From contig QAKZ01000011.1 of assembly GCA_003150175.1 (NCBI GenBank), forward strand, positions 1-41,710: DNA of 41,710 bases, given 5' to 3'. Below the pieces are notes generated by a model. It searched no databases. It saw nothing but the letters and a program-made list of their open reading frames with translations, and had not been told where the DNA came from. The translations under genes were made by a program, and so were the position numbers. Of the stretch, positions 1-7,013 are shown piece by piece. Source of the stretch: Coriobacteriia bacterium. GTDB taxonomy: Bacteria > Actinomycetota > Coriobacteriia > Coriobacteriales > Atopobiaceae. The stretch's first letter is position 1. Each line of letters starts with the position of its first letter.

Positions 1-1425
1 TCGGGCGACATGATGAGCCGCGTGGTCAACGACCTCTTCGACATCTGCGAGGCCGCCCACCACGTGCCCGAGTGGATCATCATCTGCGCCATCGAGATCA
101 TCGGCTCCTTCGTCATCCTCTTTGGCCTCTCGCCGGCGCTCGCGGGGGCGATCCTTGTGGTCACGGTCGTCTTTGCGGCCGTGATGGTGCGCATGAACCT
201 GACGATGCGCGCGACCTTTACGGACAATCGCAAGAAGATCGGCGGCGTGAACGCGCAGCTCCAGGACTCGCTCGAGGGTATCCGCGTCGTCAAGTCCTTC
301 GCCAACGAGGCGGCCGAGTCTGCCAAGTTCCGAGCCTCGAACGAGCGCTACCTCGCCTCGAAGGAGGACATGTACGGCACGATGGGCCGCTACTACGGTG
401 TCTATGGCCTCATGACGGGCGCGCTCTACACCGTCGTCGCGGTGCTCGGCGGCTGGCTCGTCGCCCAAGGCGAGCTCTCGGCGGCGGACATGGCGACGTT
501 CGCGCTGTATATCTCGCTGTTCTGCACGCCCATCGAGACCCTGGTCAACTCCACCGAGATGTACCAGAAGGCCATCGCCGGCTTCCGTCGCATGGACGAG
601 GTCCTGCGCACCGAGCCCGACGTGGCGGACGCCCCCGGCGCGCCCGACCTCGCGGTCGGCCCCGGCGCCATCGAGTACCGCGGCGTGTGCTTCTCGTACC
701 CCGACGTCGAGCTGGACGAGAACGGCGAGGCCCGCGAGCGCCCCGTGATCGACGACCTGAACCTGACGGTGCGCCCCGGGCAGACCCTCGCCCTCGTGGG
801 TCCCTCCGGTGGCGGCAAGTCGACCACCTGCAGCTTGTTGCCGCGGTTCTATGACGTGGCGTCGGGCTCCATCACCATCGACGGGCAGGACGTCCGCGAC
901 GTCACCCAGTCCTCGCTGCGTCGCGCCATCGGCCTCGTGCAGCAGGACGTGTACCTCTTTGACGGGACCATCGGCGAGAACATCGCCTACGGCAAACCCG
1001 GCGCGACGGCCGAGGAGGTCGCGGAGGCGGCCCGCCGCGCGAACATCGCAGACTTCATCGAGAGCCTGCCCGACGGCTACGACACCGAGGTGGGCGAGAG
1101 GGGCACGCGCCTCAGCGGCGGCCAGAAGCAGCGCATCGCCATCGCGCGCGTCTTCCTCAAGAACCCGCCGATCCTGATCTTCGACGAGGCCACGAGCGCG
1201 CTCGACAACGAGTCGGAGCGCGTGGTGCAGGAGTCGCTCTCCGAGCTAGCCTGCGGGCGCACCACCATCGTGATCGCGCACAGGCTCTCGACCATCAAGG
1301 GCGCCGACGAGATCGCGACCGTCGAGGACGGGCGCGTGGTGGAGCGCGGCACGCACGAGGAGCTCCTCGCCGCCGGCGGCACCTACGCGCGGTATTACCG
1401 CATGCAGTTCGCCCAAGGGGCGTAA
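1..1425 (+). CDS. ABC transporter, fused permease and ATP-binding protein (5' end cut off)
   Basis: Half of an ABC exporter: a C-terminal piece of the type IV membrane domain followed by a complete nucleotide-binding domain. The frame is open at base 1 and already reads SGDMMSRVVND, the coupling-helix motif of exporters, so the true start lies outside the window. Membrane helices are visible around residues 25-65 and 130-185. The ATPase has Walker A GPSGGGKST (near residue 268), a Q-loop in LVQQDVYLFDGTI, signature LSGGQKQR (near 372), Walker B ILIFDEATSALD and switch IVIAHRLST. All catalytic motifs look intact. Such proteins work as homo- or heterodimers. The partner, if any, is not in view and the substrate cannot be read from the sequence. 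The gene ends at TAA 1423-1425. Confidence 0.93.
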   Translation, partial: SGDMMSRVVNDLFDICEAAHHVPEWIIICAIEIIGSFVILFGLSPALAGAILVVTVVFAAVMVRMNLTMRATFTDNRKKIGGVNAQLQDSLEGIRVVKSFANEAAESAKFRASNERYLASKEDMYGTMGRYYGVYGLMTGALYTVVAVLGGWLVAQGELSAADMATFALYISLFCTPIETLVNSTEMYQKAIAGFRRMDEVLRTEPDVADAPGAPDLAVGPGAIEYRGVCFSYPDVELDENGEARERPVIDDLNLTVRPGQTLALVGPSGGGKSTTCSLLPRFYDVASGSITIDGQDVRDVTQSSLRRAIGLVQQDVYLFDGTIGENIAYGKPGATAEEVAEAARRANIADFIESLPDGYDTEVGERGTRLSGGQKQRIAIARVFLKNPPILIFDEATSALDNESERVVQESLSELACGRTTIVIAHRLSTIKGADEIATVEDGRVVERGTHEELLAAGGTYARYYRMQFAQGA

Positions 1426-1519
1426 AAGAGCCCCGGCACGAGGCCGCGAGGAAGGCCCGCCCGTGCTTCTTTGTACGCGGGCGGCGTCCCGGCGCGGCCC
1501 ACAGATGTCGGCCCGGCGG

Positions 1520-1525
1520 TATACT
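1520..1525 (+). promoter_or_regulatory. Candidate -10 hexamer TATACT
   Basis: TATACT lies 33 bases before the start of the next gene, in a 130-base gap after the ABC transporter. No good -35 box is visible. The same hexamer occurs upstream of two other genes here (6947 and 25756), which supports it as a local -10 form. Confidence 0.4.
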
Positions 1526-1558
1526 GACTACATTGCTGTTTCGATTACGGGGAAACAC

Positions 1559-2362
1559 ATGGCCAAGAAATACGAAATCGCGCGCATCCAGAGGGGCGCT
1601 CTCACCGCCGACGAGGCGGAGGCGCTCTTTGCGACCGTTGACGAGACCGGCCACACCGACGAGGAGCGCGCGGCGCGCGAGCGCCGCCACCGCAAGGAGA
1701 AGGGCCACGCCGTCGACGTCGACCCACTGTCCTCCGACGACCCCTCCGGCTCCAACGTCGAGAAGGTCATCGCGAAGACCGCCGTCGCCTTCGTGGCCAT
1801 CTTCCTCGTGGGCGTCGTCGCCATGCAGGTCTTCTTTGGCCTGGTGCGCCGCTCGAACACCTCGAACCTCTCCGAGAACGTCAACGTTCGCACCGTTGCG
1901 TCCGCGCTCGGCGGCGGCGTCGAGTGGGGCAACGGCTTCACGCAGTTCCCCGAGGACTATTCGGTGCAGGAGGCCGACGAGAACACCGGCCGCATCGAGG
2001 TGTCCGTCACCGACACGAGCTCCGAGAACGCGCTGCAGTGCTTCGCAGGCTCGCAGGTCCAGGCGACCGCCTTCGCGGTCAACTCGCTGCTCAACCCGAA
2101 TATCAACACCGTGGTCTACCACGTCAACGTCCATGAGGGCACAGACGGCAAGATCGAGCGCTCGCAGCTCTTCGGCTTCCTCAAGCCGACGGGCGAGGTG
2201 AAGTCGATCATGACGTTCATCTGGACGAAGACCCAGTCGAGCGCCGGCGTGAACTTCAGCTGCACGATCACCGGCATCGACGACACGCTCCAAGACGAGC
2301 TGAGGGACCAGATAACCACGTCCTTCACACCCGTTCAGATTCTCACGGGTTCAAGCAATTAA
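1559..2362 (+). CDS. Membrane-anchored protein of unknown function
   Basis: I do not recognise a family. The 267-residue protein starts at ATG 1559 (MAKKYEIARIQ), with a GGGGAA run just upstream. An upstream in-frame start at 1463 would add a sequence without protein-like character. The first 70 residues are charged and cytoplasmic-looking, with an Arg/Glu/His-rich stretch around 35-50. One membrane helix spans about 70-96 (AVAFVAIFLVGVVAMQVFF). The remaining 170 residues are soluble, rich in Thr/Ser/Val and probably outside the cell. This is a type II single-pass topology with an extracytoplasmic domain. The gene has its own -10 and terminator, so it is probably monocistronic. It could be a cell-envelope accessory protein, but nothing in the sequence proves it. 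Confidence 0.75.
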   Translation: MAKKYEIARIQRGALTADEAEALFATVDETGHTDEERAARERRHRKEKGHAVDVDPLSSDDPSGSNVEKVIAKTAVAFVAIFLVGVVAMQVFFGLVRRSNTSNLSENVNVRTVASALGGGVEWGNGFTQFPEDYSVQEADENTGRIEVSVTDTSSENALQCFAGSQVQATAFAVNSLLNPNINTVVYHVNVHEGTDGKIERSQLFGFLKPTGEVKSIMTFIWTKTQSSAGVNFSCTITGIDDTLQDELRDQITTSFTPVQILTGSSN

Positions 2363-2368
2363 TGAATG

Positions 2369-2399
2369 CGCGGCCCGCTCACCGGCGGGCCGCGTTCAT
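2369..2399 (+). terminator. Rho-independent-like hairpin
   Basis: A perfect 10-bp GC stem (2369-2378 with 2385-2394) and a 6-base loop lie directly after the stop codon. The tail TTCATAA is only partly T-rich, so termination strength is uncertain. Confidence 0.6.
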
Positions 2400-2447
2400 A
2401 ATCAGGTACATTTAGGGGTAATGTCCACGCGACGTTGGAGGGTATCG

Positions 2448-4736
2448 ATGCGTTGCAGGAAGTGCGGGGCCGAGCTGCCGGACGGAGCCCGTTTTTGTTA
2501 TATGTGCGCCTCCCCGGTCGAGCCGGAGGAGGGGCGTAAGGGCGCCGCGCCTGCGACGGCCGCCGAGCCTGCCGCCGACGGCGGGGCCGCGGGCGAGGCT
2601 GTCGCCGCGGGCGAGGCCGCTACCGGCTCTGCTGACGTTGCCGATGCCGGTGCCGCCGTGCCTGCAGTCGATGCCTCCTCTGATGCCCACCGCGCAAGTC
2701 AGATTCCCGCTCCGACGAAGCTCGAGGACCCCCTGCCCATCGGCGCGGTGCCCTTCGTCCCCATGGCGCCCTCGCCCAGGTCGACCTACGTTCAGCGCCG
2801 CGGCCCTCGCCCGGTGAGGGCTTCTCGGCCGGGAGCGAACTCCGCGCCCACCTCGGTGAGCGGATACTCGACCTCCGGCTGGCCCCAGAACTCCGCATGG
2901 TCTCTCGAGGGCCGCATGCCCGAAGACACCGAGCGCATGATCGAGCGCCGCAACGAGACGGACGACCCCATCGGCAGTGCGAGGAACAAGCTCGGCCAGG
3001 TGTTCTCGTCCTGGACCGCCGCCTCCGCCGAGCGCGGCGAGAAGAAACGCAAGGAGCGCGAGGTCCGCGAGGCCGCTCGCCGCGTCGAGGAGCAGCACCG
3101 TGAGGACGAGCGCCTGGCCGCCGAGCGCGCTTGGCGCGAGCGGCAGGAGAAGGAGCGCCTGGCCGCCGAGCGCGCCTGGAAGGAACAGCAGGAAGAGAAG
3201 GAGCGCCGCGAGCACGAGCTCGCGGAGCTGCGCATCGCTTCCGAGGGCGCGGGCGAGCGGGCGGATTCTGCGCAGGAGCCCGCGGCCGCGCAGGCGGATC
3301 CTGAGGTTGCGGTCGCCGAAGGGGTGGTCGCTGGCGCCGCAGCTGATGCCACGCCTGATGTGGCCGAGGTTGGAGCCGCCGAGGTCGCTGGCGAGGCGAC
3401 CGAAGCCCCGGCCGGCGCCGACACTGCCGCGCAGTGCGATGACGTCGACGAGGCCGAGGAATCCAACGAAGCCGATGCCTCAGCCGCCGCCGTTCCCGTC
3501 GCGGACGCCGCCGCTGTCGGCGATGTCGTCGAGCCCGCCGCCATTGAAGGGTCCGGCAAGGACGGTGAGTTCCCGGCTGCGGCGTTCCCGGCTCAGCCCG
3601 ATGCGCAGGCCAGCGCTCCTGAGCCTGGCCCTTCTTTCCAGGAAGAGCCCGCCAACGACTTCGACACCGAGACCACCCGCGACCTCGGGGCTGTTGCCCG
3701 CAGGCTCAAGCAACAGCAGCAACAACAGCAGGAGGCGGCCAGCTTCGGCAAGGTGCTCATCCCGAGCGCCAGCCGCCTCCGCCGCCATAGTCAGATGCCC
3801 GTCCCCGCCGCAGGCGTCGTCGCGGGCGTGATCGCCGGCGTCTTGGTGATCGCCCTTGTCGTCGTCGCTCTCTCCGGCGTGGGCCAAAAGACCGAGAAGC
3901 CCTCTCCCGCGCCCGCGCAGCAGTCGCAGACCCAGGCCGAGCCGGAGCAGGAGCAACCGGAGCAGCCGGCCGAGCCCGAGCTCGCCGCCCGCCAAGCGGT
4001 CGAGGACTACTCGTGGGACGAGCTGTCCCAGATCTCCCAGAAGATCGCGGCCGCGTCGAGCGACACCGAGGGCCTCGAGATCGCAAAGAAGTACAACCTC
4101 GTCTCGGCTGCGGGCACGCTCGACGGAACACAGGCAAAGACCCTGCAGCTCAGCGACGGCACGAGCGTGAAGATGCGCATCGCAGGCTTCCGCCAGGACG
4201 AGCGGGCCGACGGCTCCGGCAAGGCCGGCATCACGCTCGTCGCCGACTCCACGGTGGGGGAGCGCGCGGTCAGCGACTCCGGCAACGCCGATTGGGGTAG
4301 CTCCACGCTGCGCTCGTGGCTGAACGACGAGTTCGCGTCCGAGCTTCCCGACGAGGTCGCCTCGAAGATCGTCGAGGTCAACAAGACCACTACCCGCGCG
4401 ACGGACATGTCCTCGCAGGAGACCACGGCGGACAAGGTGTGGATCATCTCGTACTCCGAGCTGGTCGGCACGCTCGATTCCGGCAGCTACCGCTACTCCA
4501 TCTACACCCCCGAGGGTGCGCAGTACAAGCTGTTCGCGGACCTCGGCTGCACGTGGGGCGCCAACTCCGAGCACTATAAGGTCGCCGGCGGCATCGGTCG
4601 TTGGTGGCTGAGGAGCCCGGACCCGCTGGACGCGAGCTGCCACATCGCGCCCAACAACGAGAACGGCGCCCCCGGCTACGCGCGCAACTGCGCCGTCTCG
4701 TCCGGCGTCGGCGTCGTCCCCGCCTTCTGCCTCTAA
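2448..4736 (+). CDS. Zinc-ribbon, coiled-coil, membrane-anchored protein with C-terminal DUF6273-like domain
   Basis: The start ATG 2448 is preceded by GGAGG (2437-2442) and gives MRCRKCGAELPDGARFCYMC, a CxxC-x(10)-CxxC zinc ribbon. In-frame ATG 2421 lacks such a ribosome site. The order of parts is: zinc ribbon (1-22), a long Ala/Glu/Pro-rich low-complexity region, a charged Arg/Glu helix (about 195-275, likely coiled coil), more acidic low complexity, a run of seven Gln, one membrane helix (about 450-475, AGVVAGVIAGVLVIALVVVAL), a Pro/Gln/Glu linker, then a folded domain of about 230 residues. That last domain ends WWLRSP...GVGVVPAFCL, which matches my memory of the DUF6273 pattern. The topology puts the ribbon inside and DUF6273 outside the cell. 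The function of DUF6273 is unknown to me. A surface or sensing role is inference. Confidence 0.8.
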   Translation: MRCRKCGAELPDGARFCYMCASPVEPEEGRKGAAPATAAEPAADGGAAGEAVAAGEAATGSADVADAGAAVPAVDASSDAHRASQIPAPTKLEDPLPIGAVPFVPMAPSPRSTYVQRRGPRPVRASRPGANSAPTSVSGYSTSGWPQNSAWSLEGRMPEDTERMIERRNETDDPIGSARNKLGQVFSSWTAASAERGEKKRKEREVREAARRVEEQHREDERLAAERAWRERQEKERLAAERAWKEQQEEKERREHELAELRIASEGAGERADSAQEPAAAQADPEVAVAEGVVAGAAADATPDVAEVGAAEVAGEATEAPAGADTAAQCDDVDEAEESNEADASAAAVPVADAAAVGDVVEPAAIEGSGKDGEFPAAAFPAQPDAQASAPEPGPSFQEEPANDFDTETTRDLGAVARRLKQQQQQQQEAASFGKVLIPSASRLRRHSQMPVPAAGVVAGVIAGVLVIALVVVALSGVGQKTEKPSPAPAQQSQTQAEPEQEQPEQPAEPELAARQAVEDYSWDELSQISQKIAAASSDTEGLEIAKKYNLVSAAGTLDGTQAKTLQLSDGTSVKMRIAGFRQDERADGSGKAGITLVADSTVGERAVSDSGNADWGSSTLRSWLNDEFASELPDEVASKIVEVNKTTTRATDMSSQETTADKVWIISYSELVGTLDSGSYRYSIYTPEGAQYKLFADLGCTWGANSEHYKVAGGIGRWWLRSPDPLDASCHIAPNNENGAPGYARNCAVSSGVGVVPAFCL

Positions 4737-4744
4737 CCAACACC

Positions 4745-4892
4745 GGGTGACAGTCATTGCGTGCAGCTTTATTGCCAGGTACGAAAGAGCTGAGCAGCTT
4801 GGCGCCCCCATCGCCCTTAAGCGGACGATGGGGGCGCTTCTTGGCAAGGGCCAAGGGTGTCCCAGGAATGCTGCAGCCAATGACTGTCACCC
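4745..4892. repeat. Nested inverted repeat with GGGTGACAGTCATTG arms
   Basis: Bases 4745-4767 and 4870-4892 are inverted copies that differ at two of 23 positions. Each arm begins GGGTGACAGTCATTG and ends TGCAGC. They enclose the terminator hairpin at 4802. The right arm is also the start of the direct repeat that follows. This looks like a small dispersed element, not a gene. Confidence 0.8.
4802..4840 (+). terminator. Terminator hairpin after the DUF6273 gene
   Basis: A perfect 12-bp stem (4802-4813 with 4826-4837) and a 12-base loop are followed by TTCTT. The hairpin sits inside the larger inverted repeat 4745-4892, so terminator and repeat form one nested structure. Confidence 0.6.
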
Positions 4893-4960
4893 AGTGATGG
4901 GTGGCACCAGATGATGGGTGTCCCCCAAAGCTGTGCGCAATGACTGTCACCCAGTGATGG
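4855..4960. repeat. Two direct copies of a 45-base repeat
   Basis: Copies at 4855-4900 and 4916-4960 both start GGGTGTCCC and share an exact 23-base end (4878-4900 and 4938-4960) containing TGACTGTCACCCAGTGATGG. They are separated by 15 bases. The second copy covers the stop codon of the WYL gene that ends at 4947. There are only two units with unequal spacing, so this is not a CRISPR array. Confidence 0.8.
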
Positions 4961-5891
4961 AGAGAAGGGCGCGCGCGTGGTCGGCGACGAGGGCGCGAAG
5001 CTCGGGGTCGTCGACGCGGGCGTGGCCGCCGCAGCCGGCGATCTGGCGCGCGAGCCAGGTGCCGCCGTAGTAGGGGATGGTGCCGCTCGCGGTCCCGGCG
5101 ACGTCGTCGCGCGTCTCGATCTTGAGTCCAGGCCATACAAAGAGATCGAGGAACCGCAGGTCATCGAAGGAGATTCGCACCAGACGGCAGCTCTCTCCCT
5201 CGGGCCCGGGCGCGCCGTCGCCGACCTTCTCGCCCTCGCCGTCGGCGTGCCCGGCGCTCCGCACATCGCGCATACGGTCGAGGCGGAAGCTCCGCTTTGC
5301 CTGACGGTCGAGGTCGAAGGCCTCGAGGAACCACGCGTTGTCCCCACGCTCGAGCCCGAGCGGTTTCACCGTCCGCGCCCGCTCCTCCGCGTCCGCCGCG
5401 CCCCGGTATAGGAACGCGAGGTCCTCGTGGCGGGCGAGCGCCATCGAGCACGCGAAGCGCACCTTGGCGGTTCGGCCGGCCTCGCCGTCGGTGTGCACGC
5501 GGGCAAGGAGCCCCTCGTCGATTCCCTTCTCGACAAGAAGCCCACGCAGCTTCTCTCGCAGCGGGTCGTCCTCGGCCACGCCGAGCGCCTCGAGCGCGCA
5601 GCTCAGCGCGAAGGTCTCTTTGACCGTGAGCCGCAGCCGCCGCCCGCGCGCGCCCGCGTCGCCGAGCGCCAGGCCCTCCTCGTCCTCATAGAGCGCGATG
5701 CCGTCCGAGTCGCCCATCGTCTGGACCAGCGCAAAGAGGGTCCGCGCCTGGTCGGGCCCGCAGCCGAGCCTCCGCTCGATGGCACGCTCGCTCACGAAGT
5801 CGCCGGCGTCGGTGAGGGACCCGACGAGGTCGATCAGCGTCCTCGCGTAACCCTCCGCGCCGCGCCTGCCCGCGCCCGTTGCCCTACTCAC
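4947..5891 (-). CDS. WYL-domain transcriptional regulator (downstream gene of the pair)
   Basis: A 314-residue DNA-binding regulator of the WYL class, to which PafC-like proteins belong. Residues 15-75 form a winged-helix-like N-terminus (YARTLIDLVGSL...ERAIERRLGC). The WYL part is near 195-225, with NAWFLEAFDLDRQAKRSFRLDRM, the usual 'residue-rich strand then RLDRM' pattern. A C-terminal WCX-like segment follows. It starts at GTG 5889-5891 and overlaps the upstream WYL gene by 8 bases (GTGAGTAG), so the two are translationally coupled and probably form a heteromer. The last codons and the TGA stop lie inside a dispersed repeat unit, so the natural C-terminus may have been replaced by repeat insertion. 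WYL domains sense ligands such as nucleic acids or nucleotides in known cases. The target here is unknown. Confidence 0.85.
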   Translation of the reverse strand: MSRATGAGRRGAEGYARTLIDLVGSLTDAGDFVSERAIERRLGCGPDQARTLFALVQTMGDSDGIALYEDEEGLALGDAGARGRRLRLTVKETFALSCALEALGVAEDDPLREKLRGLLVEKGIDEGLLARVHTDGEAGRTAKVRFACSMALARHEDLAFLYRGAADAEERARTVKPLGLERGDNAWFLEAFDLDRQAKRSFRLDRMRDVRSAGHADGEGEKVGDGAPGPEGESCRLVRISFDDLRFLDLFVWPGLKIETRDDVAGTASGTIPYYGGTWLARQIAGCGGHARVDDPELRALVADHARALLSITG

Positions 5892-6849
5892 CGCGAATCG
5901 CCCCCTCGAGCGTCGACTTCCATGCCCCTACCAGCTCAGGCGGAAAGACGGGCACGAGCCCCTCGGCGACCGCCCAGCACGCGGCGTCCTCGATGCTGCT
6001 CGCCTCGACCGACCACGTCTCGCGGCCGTCCTCCACCCGAACCTCTCCGTGGACGCGCGCGGCGTTGGGCAACCCGCCCTCGCCTGCGGCGAACACCGCG
6101 CGGCAGACGGTCGGACCGATCTGAAACGGGAGCTTGACGTGCTCGTTGATGTCGAAGCCCGCCGGCACCTCGAAGTCCTCCTGCGTCGCCTTCGCCCGCT
6201 CGATGCGGTCGAGCCGCAGGGTCCTCGTGGCCTTCGAGCCGTCTTCCTGGATGCAATCGCCGACGACGTAGCCGTGCCCGCGGCACGAGAACGAGCCGTA
6301 GGGGAGGAAGGTCCGCTCGGAAGCCCTGCCCCGCGCGTCGCGGTACGAGACTGCGACCGCCTGATGGCTCCCCATGCACTCCACGACGACCTTCGCGGCC
6401 TTGGACTCCGCACAGGTGCGCGTCTGGACGGCGCGGTCGGCGGCGCCGAAGTTCCGGTCGATCTTCGCCAGCGCGAAGCGGAGCTCGTCGCCGAAGACGA
6501 AGCCCTCGTCCGCGAGCAGGGGCTGGCAGGCGAGGTTGAGAGCCATCGCCTCGAGCGCGCCGAGCTCCGCACCGGCGGCGTAGCTTCGGCACTCGTCGAC
6601 CTGCCAGCACTTCTCGTTAACGGAGGGCACGCTGACTTCCTGCAGGTAAACGCCGGCGGAGTCGAGGGTCTTGCGGTCGCGGCCGAAGTTCTTGCGCGCG
6701 GTTGCGGGGGCCTGACCAGGGTAGAAGAGCTCGTAGACGCGCGACGACGGCACGGGCGCGGAGCTGTTCATAAAGAAGACCGCGATGCGGGCGATCTTCT
6801 CGGCGTGTGCCTCATCGGCCGAGATGGGGTGCTTGTCCTGTGACGCCAC
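5884..6849 (-). CDS. WYL-domain transcriptional regulator (first gene of the pair)
   Basis: A 321-residue WYL regulator. I place the start at GTG 6849 because AGGGAGGA lies a few bases upstream. The longer frame, to 6936, would run through a promoter-like palindrome. The N-terminal 70 residues hold a helix-turn-helix (EKIARIAVFFMNSSAPVPSS...). The WYL strand region is near 200-225 with GHGYVVGDCIQ and TRTLRLDRIE. A WCX-like end follows. The gene overlaps its partner by 8 bases. The upstream gap carries an 11-bp inverted repeat (6875-6912) that could be an autoregulatory operator, and the M28-like gene is transcribed divergently on the other side. The nature of the partner gene makes a PafB/PafC-like pair plausible, but the DNA-damage role known for PafBC in other actinobacteria cannot be assumed. 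Confidence 0.85.
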   Translation of the reverse strand: MASQDKHPISADEAHAEKIARIAVFFMNSSAPVPSSRVYELFYPGQAPATARKNFGRDRKTLDSAGVYLQEVSVPSVNEKCWQVDECRSYAAGAELGALEAMALNLACQPLLADEGFVFGDELRFALAKIDRNFGAADRAVQTRTCAESKAAKVVVECMGSHQAVAVSYRDARGRASERTFLPYGSFSCRGHGYVVGDCIQEDGSKATRTLRLDRIERAKATQEDFEVPAGFDINEHVKLPFQIGPTVCRAVFAAGEGGLPNAARVHGEVRVEDGRETWSVEASSIEDAACWAVAEGLVPVFPPELVGAWKSTLEGAIRGE

Positions 6850-6874
6850 GTGTCCTCCCTGTACGCGCCGGCCC

Positions 6875-6912
6875 GCACATCGGCGAGAAATAAGGTCATT
6901 ACGCCGATGTGC
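6875..6912. promoter_or_regulatory. Inverted repeat, candidate WYL operator
   Basis: GCACATCGGCG (6875-6885) and its exact reverse complement (6902-6912) are 16 bases apart. They sit 26 bases before the GTG of the first WYL gene and within 100 bases of the divergent M28-like gene. The size and position fit a dimeric regulator site. No T-run follows, so a terminator is unlikely. Confidence 0.5.
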
Positions 6913-6946
6913 GCTCCCGCTATCCACGAAATCCAAATCCTAGACG

Positions 6947-6952
6947 TATACT
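6947..6952 (+). promoter_or_regulatory. Candidate -10 hexamer TATACT for the M28-like gene
   Basis: TATACT lies 61 bases before the ATG at 7014. The surrounding 40 bases are the most AT-rich part of this divergent intergenic region. The -35 match is poor. Confidence 0.4.
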
Positions 6953-7013
6953 CTTTTGATTGTATGCATCACGATGAAGACTGCTCTCTAGACTCTTCCA
7001 AAGGACCCTCACA

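Noticed and set aside
3706..3732. Triplet-repeat instability tract (CAG/CAA run)
   Set aside because: Seven Gln codons of mixed CAG and CAA in a low-complexity region; too short and irregular for a repeat-expansion element.
3480..4880. A 466-codon frame on the - strand opposite the DUF6273 gene
   Set aside because: Arg/Leu/Gly-rich shadow without motifs; the + strand has a zinc ribbon, membrane helix and DUF6273-like end.
4855..4960. CRISPR array
   Set aside because: Only two direct units with one 15-base spacer, plus an inverted copy; no cas genes nearby.
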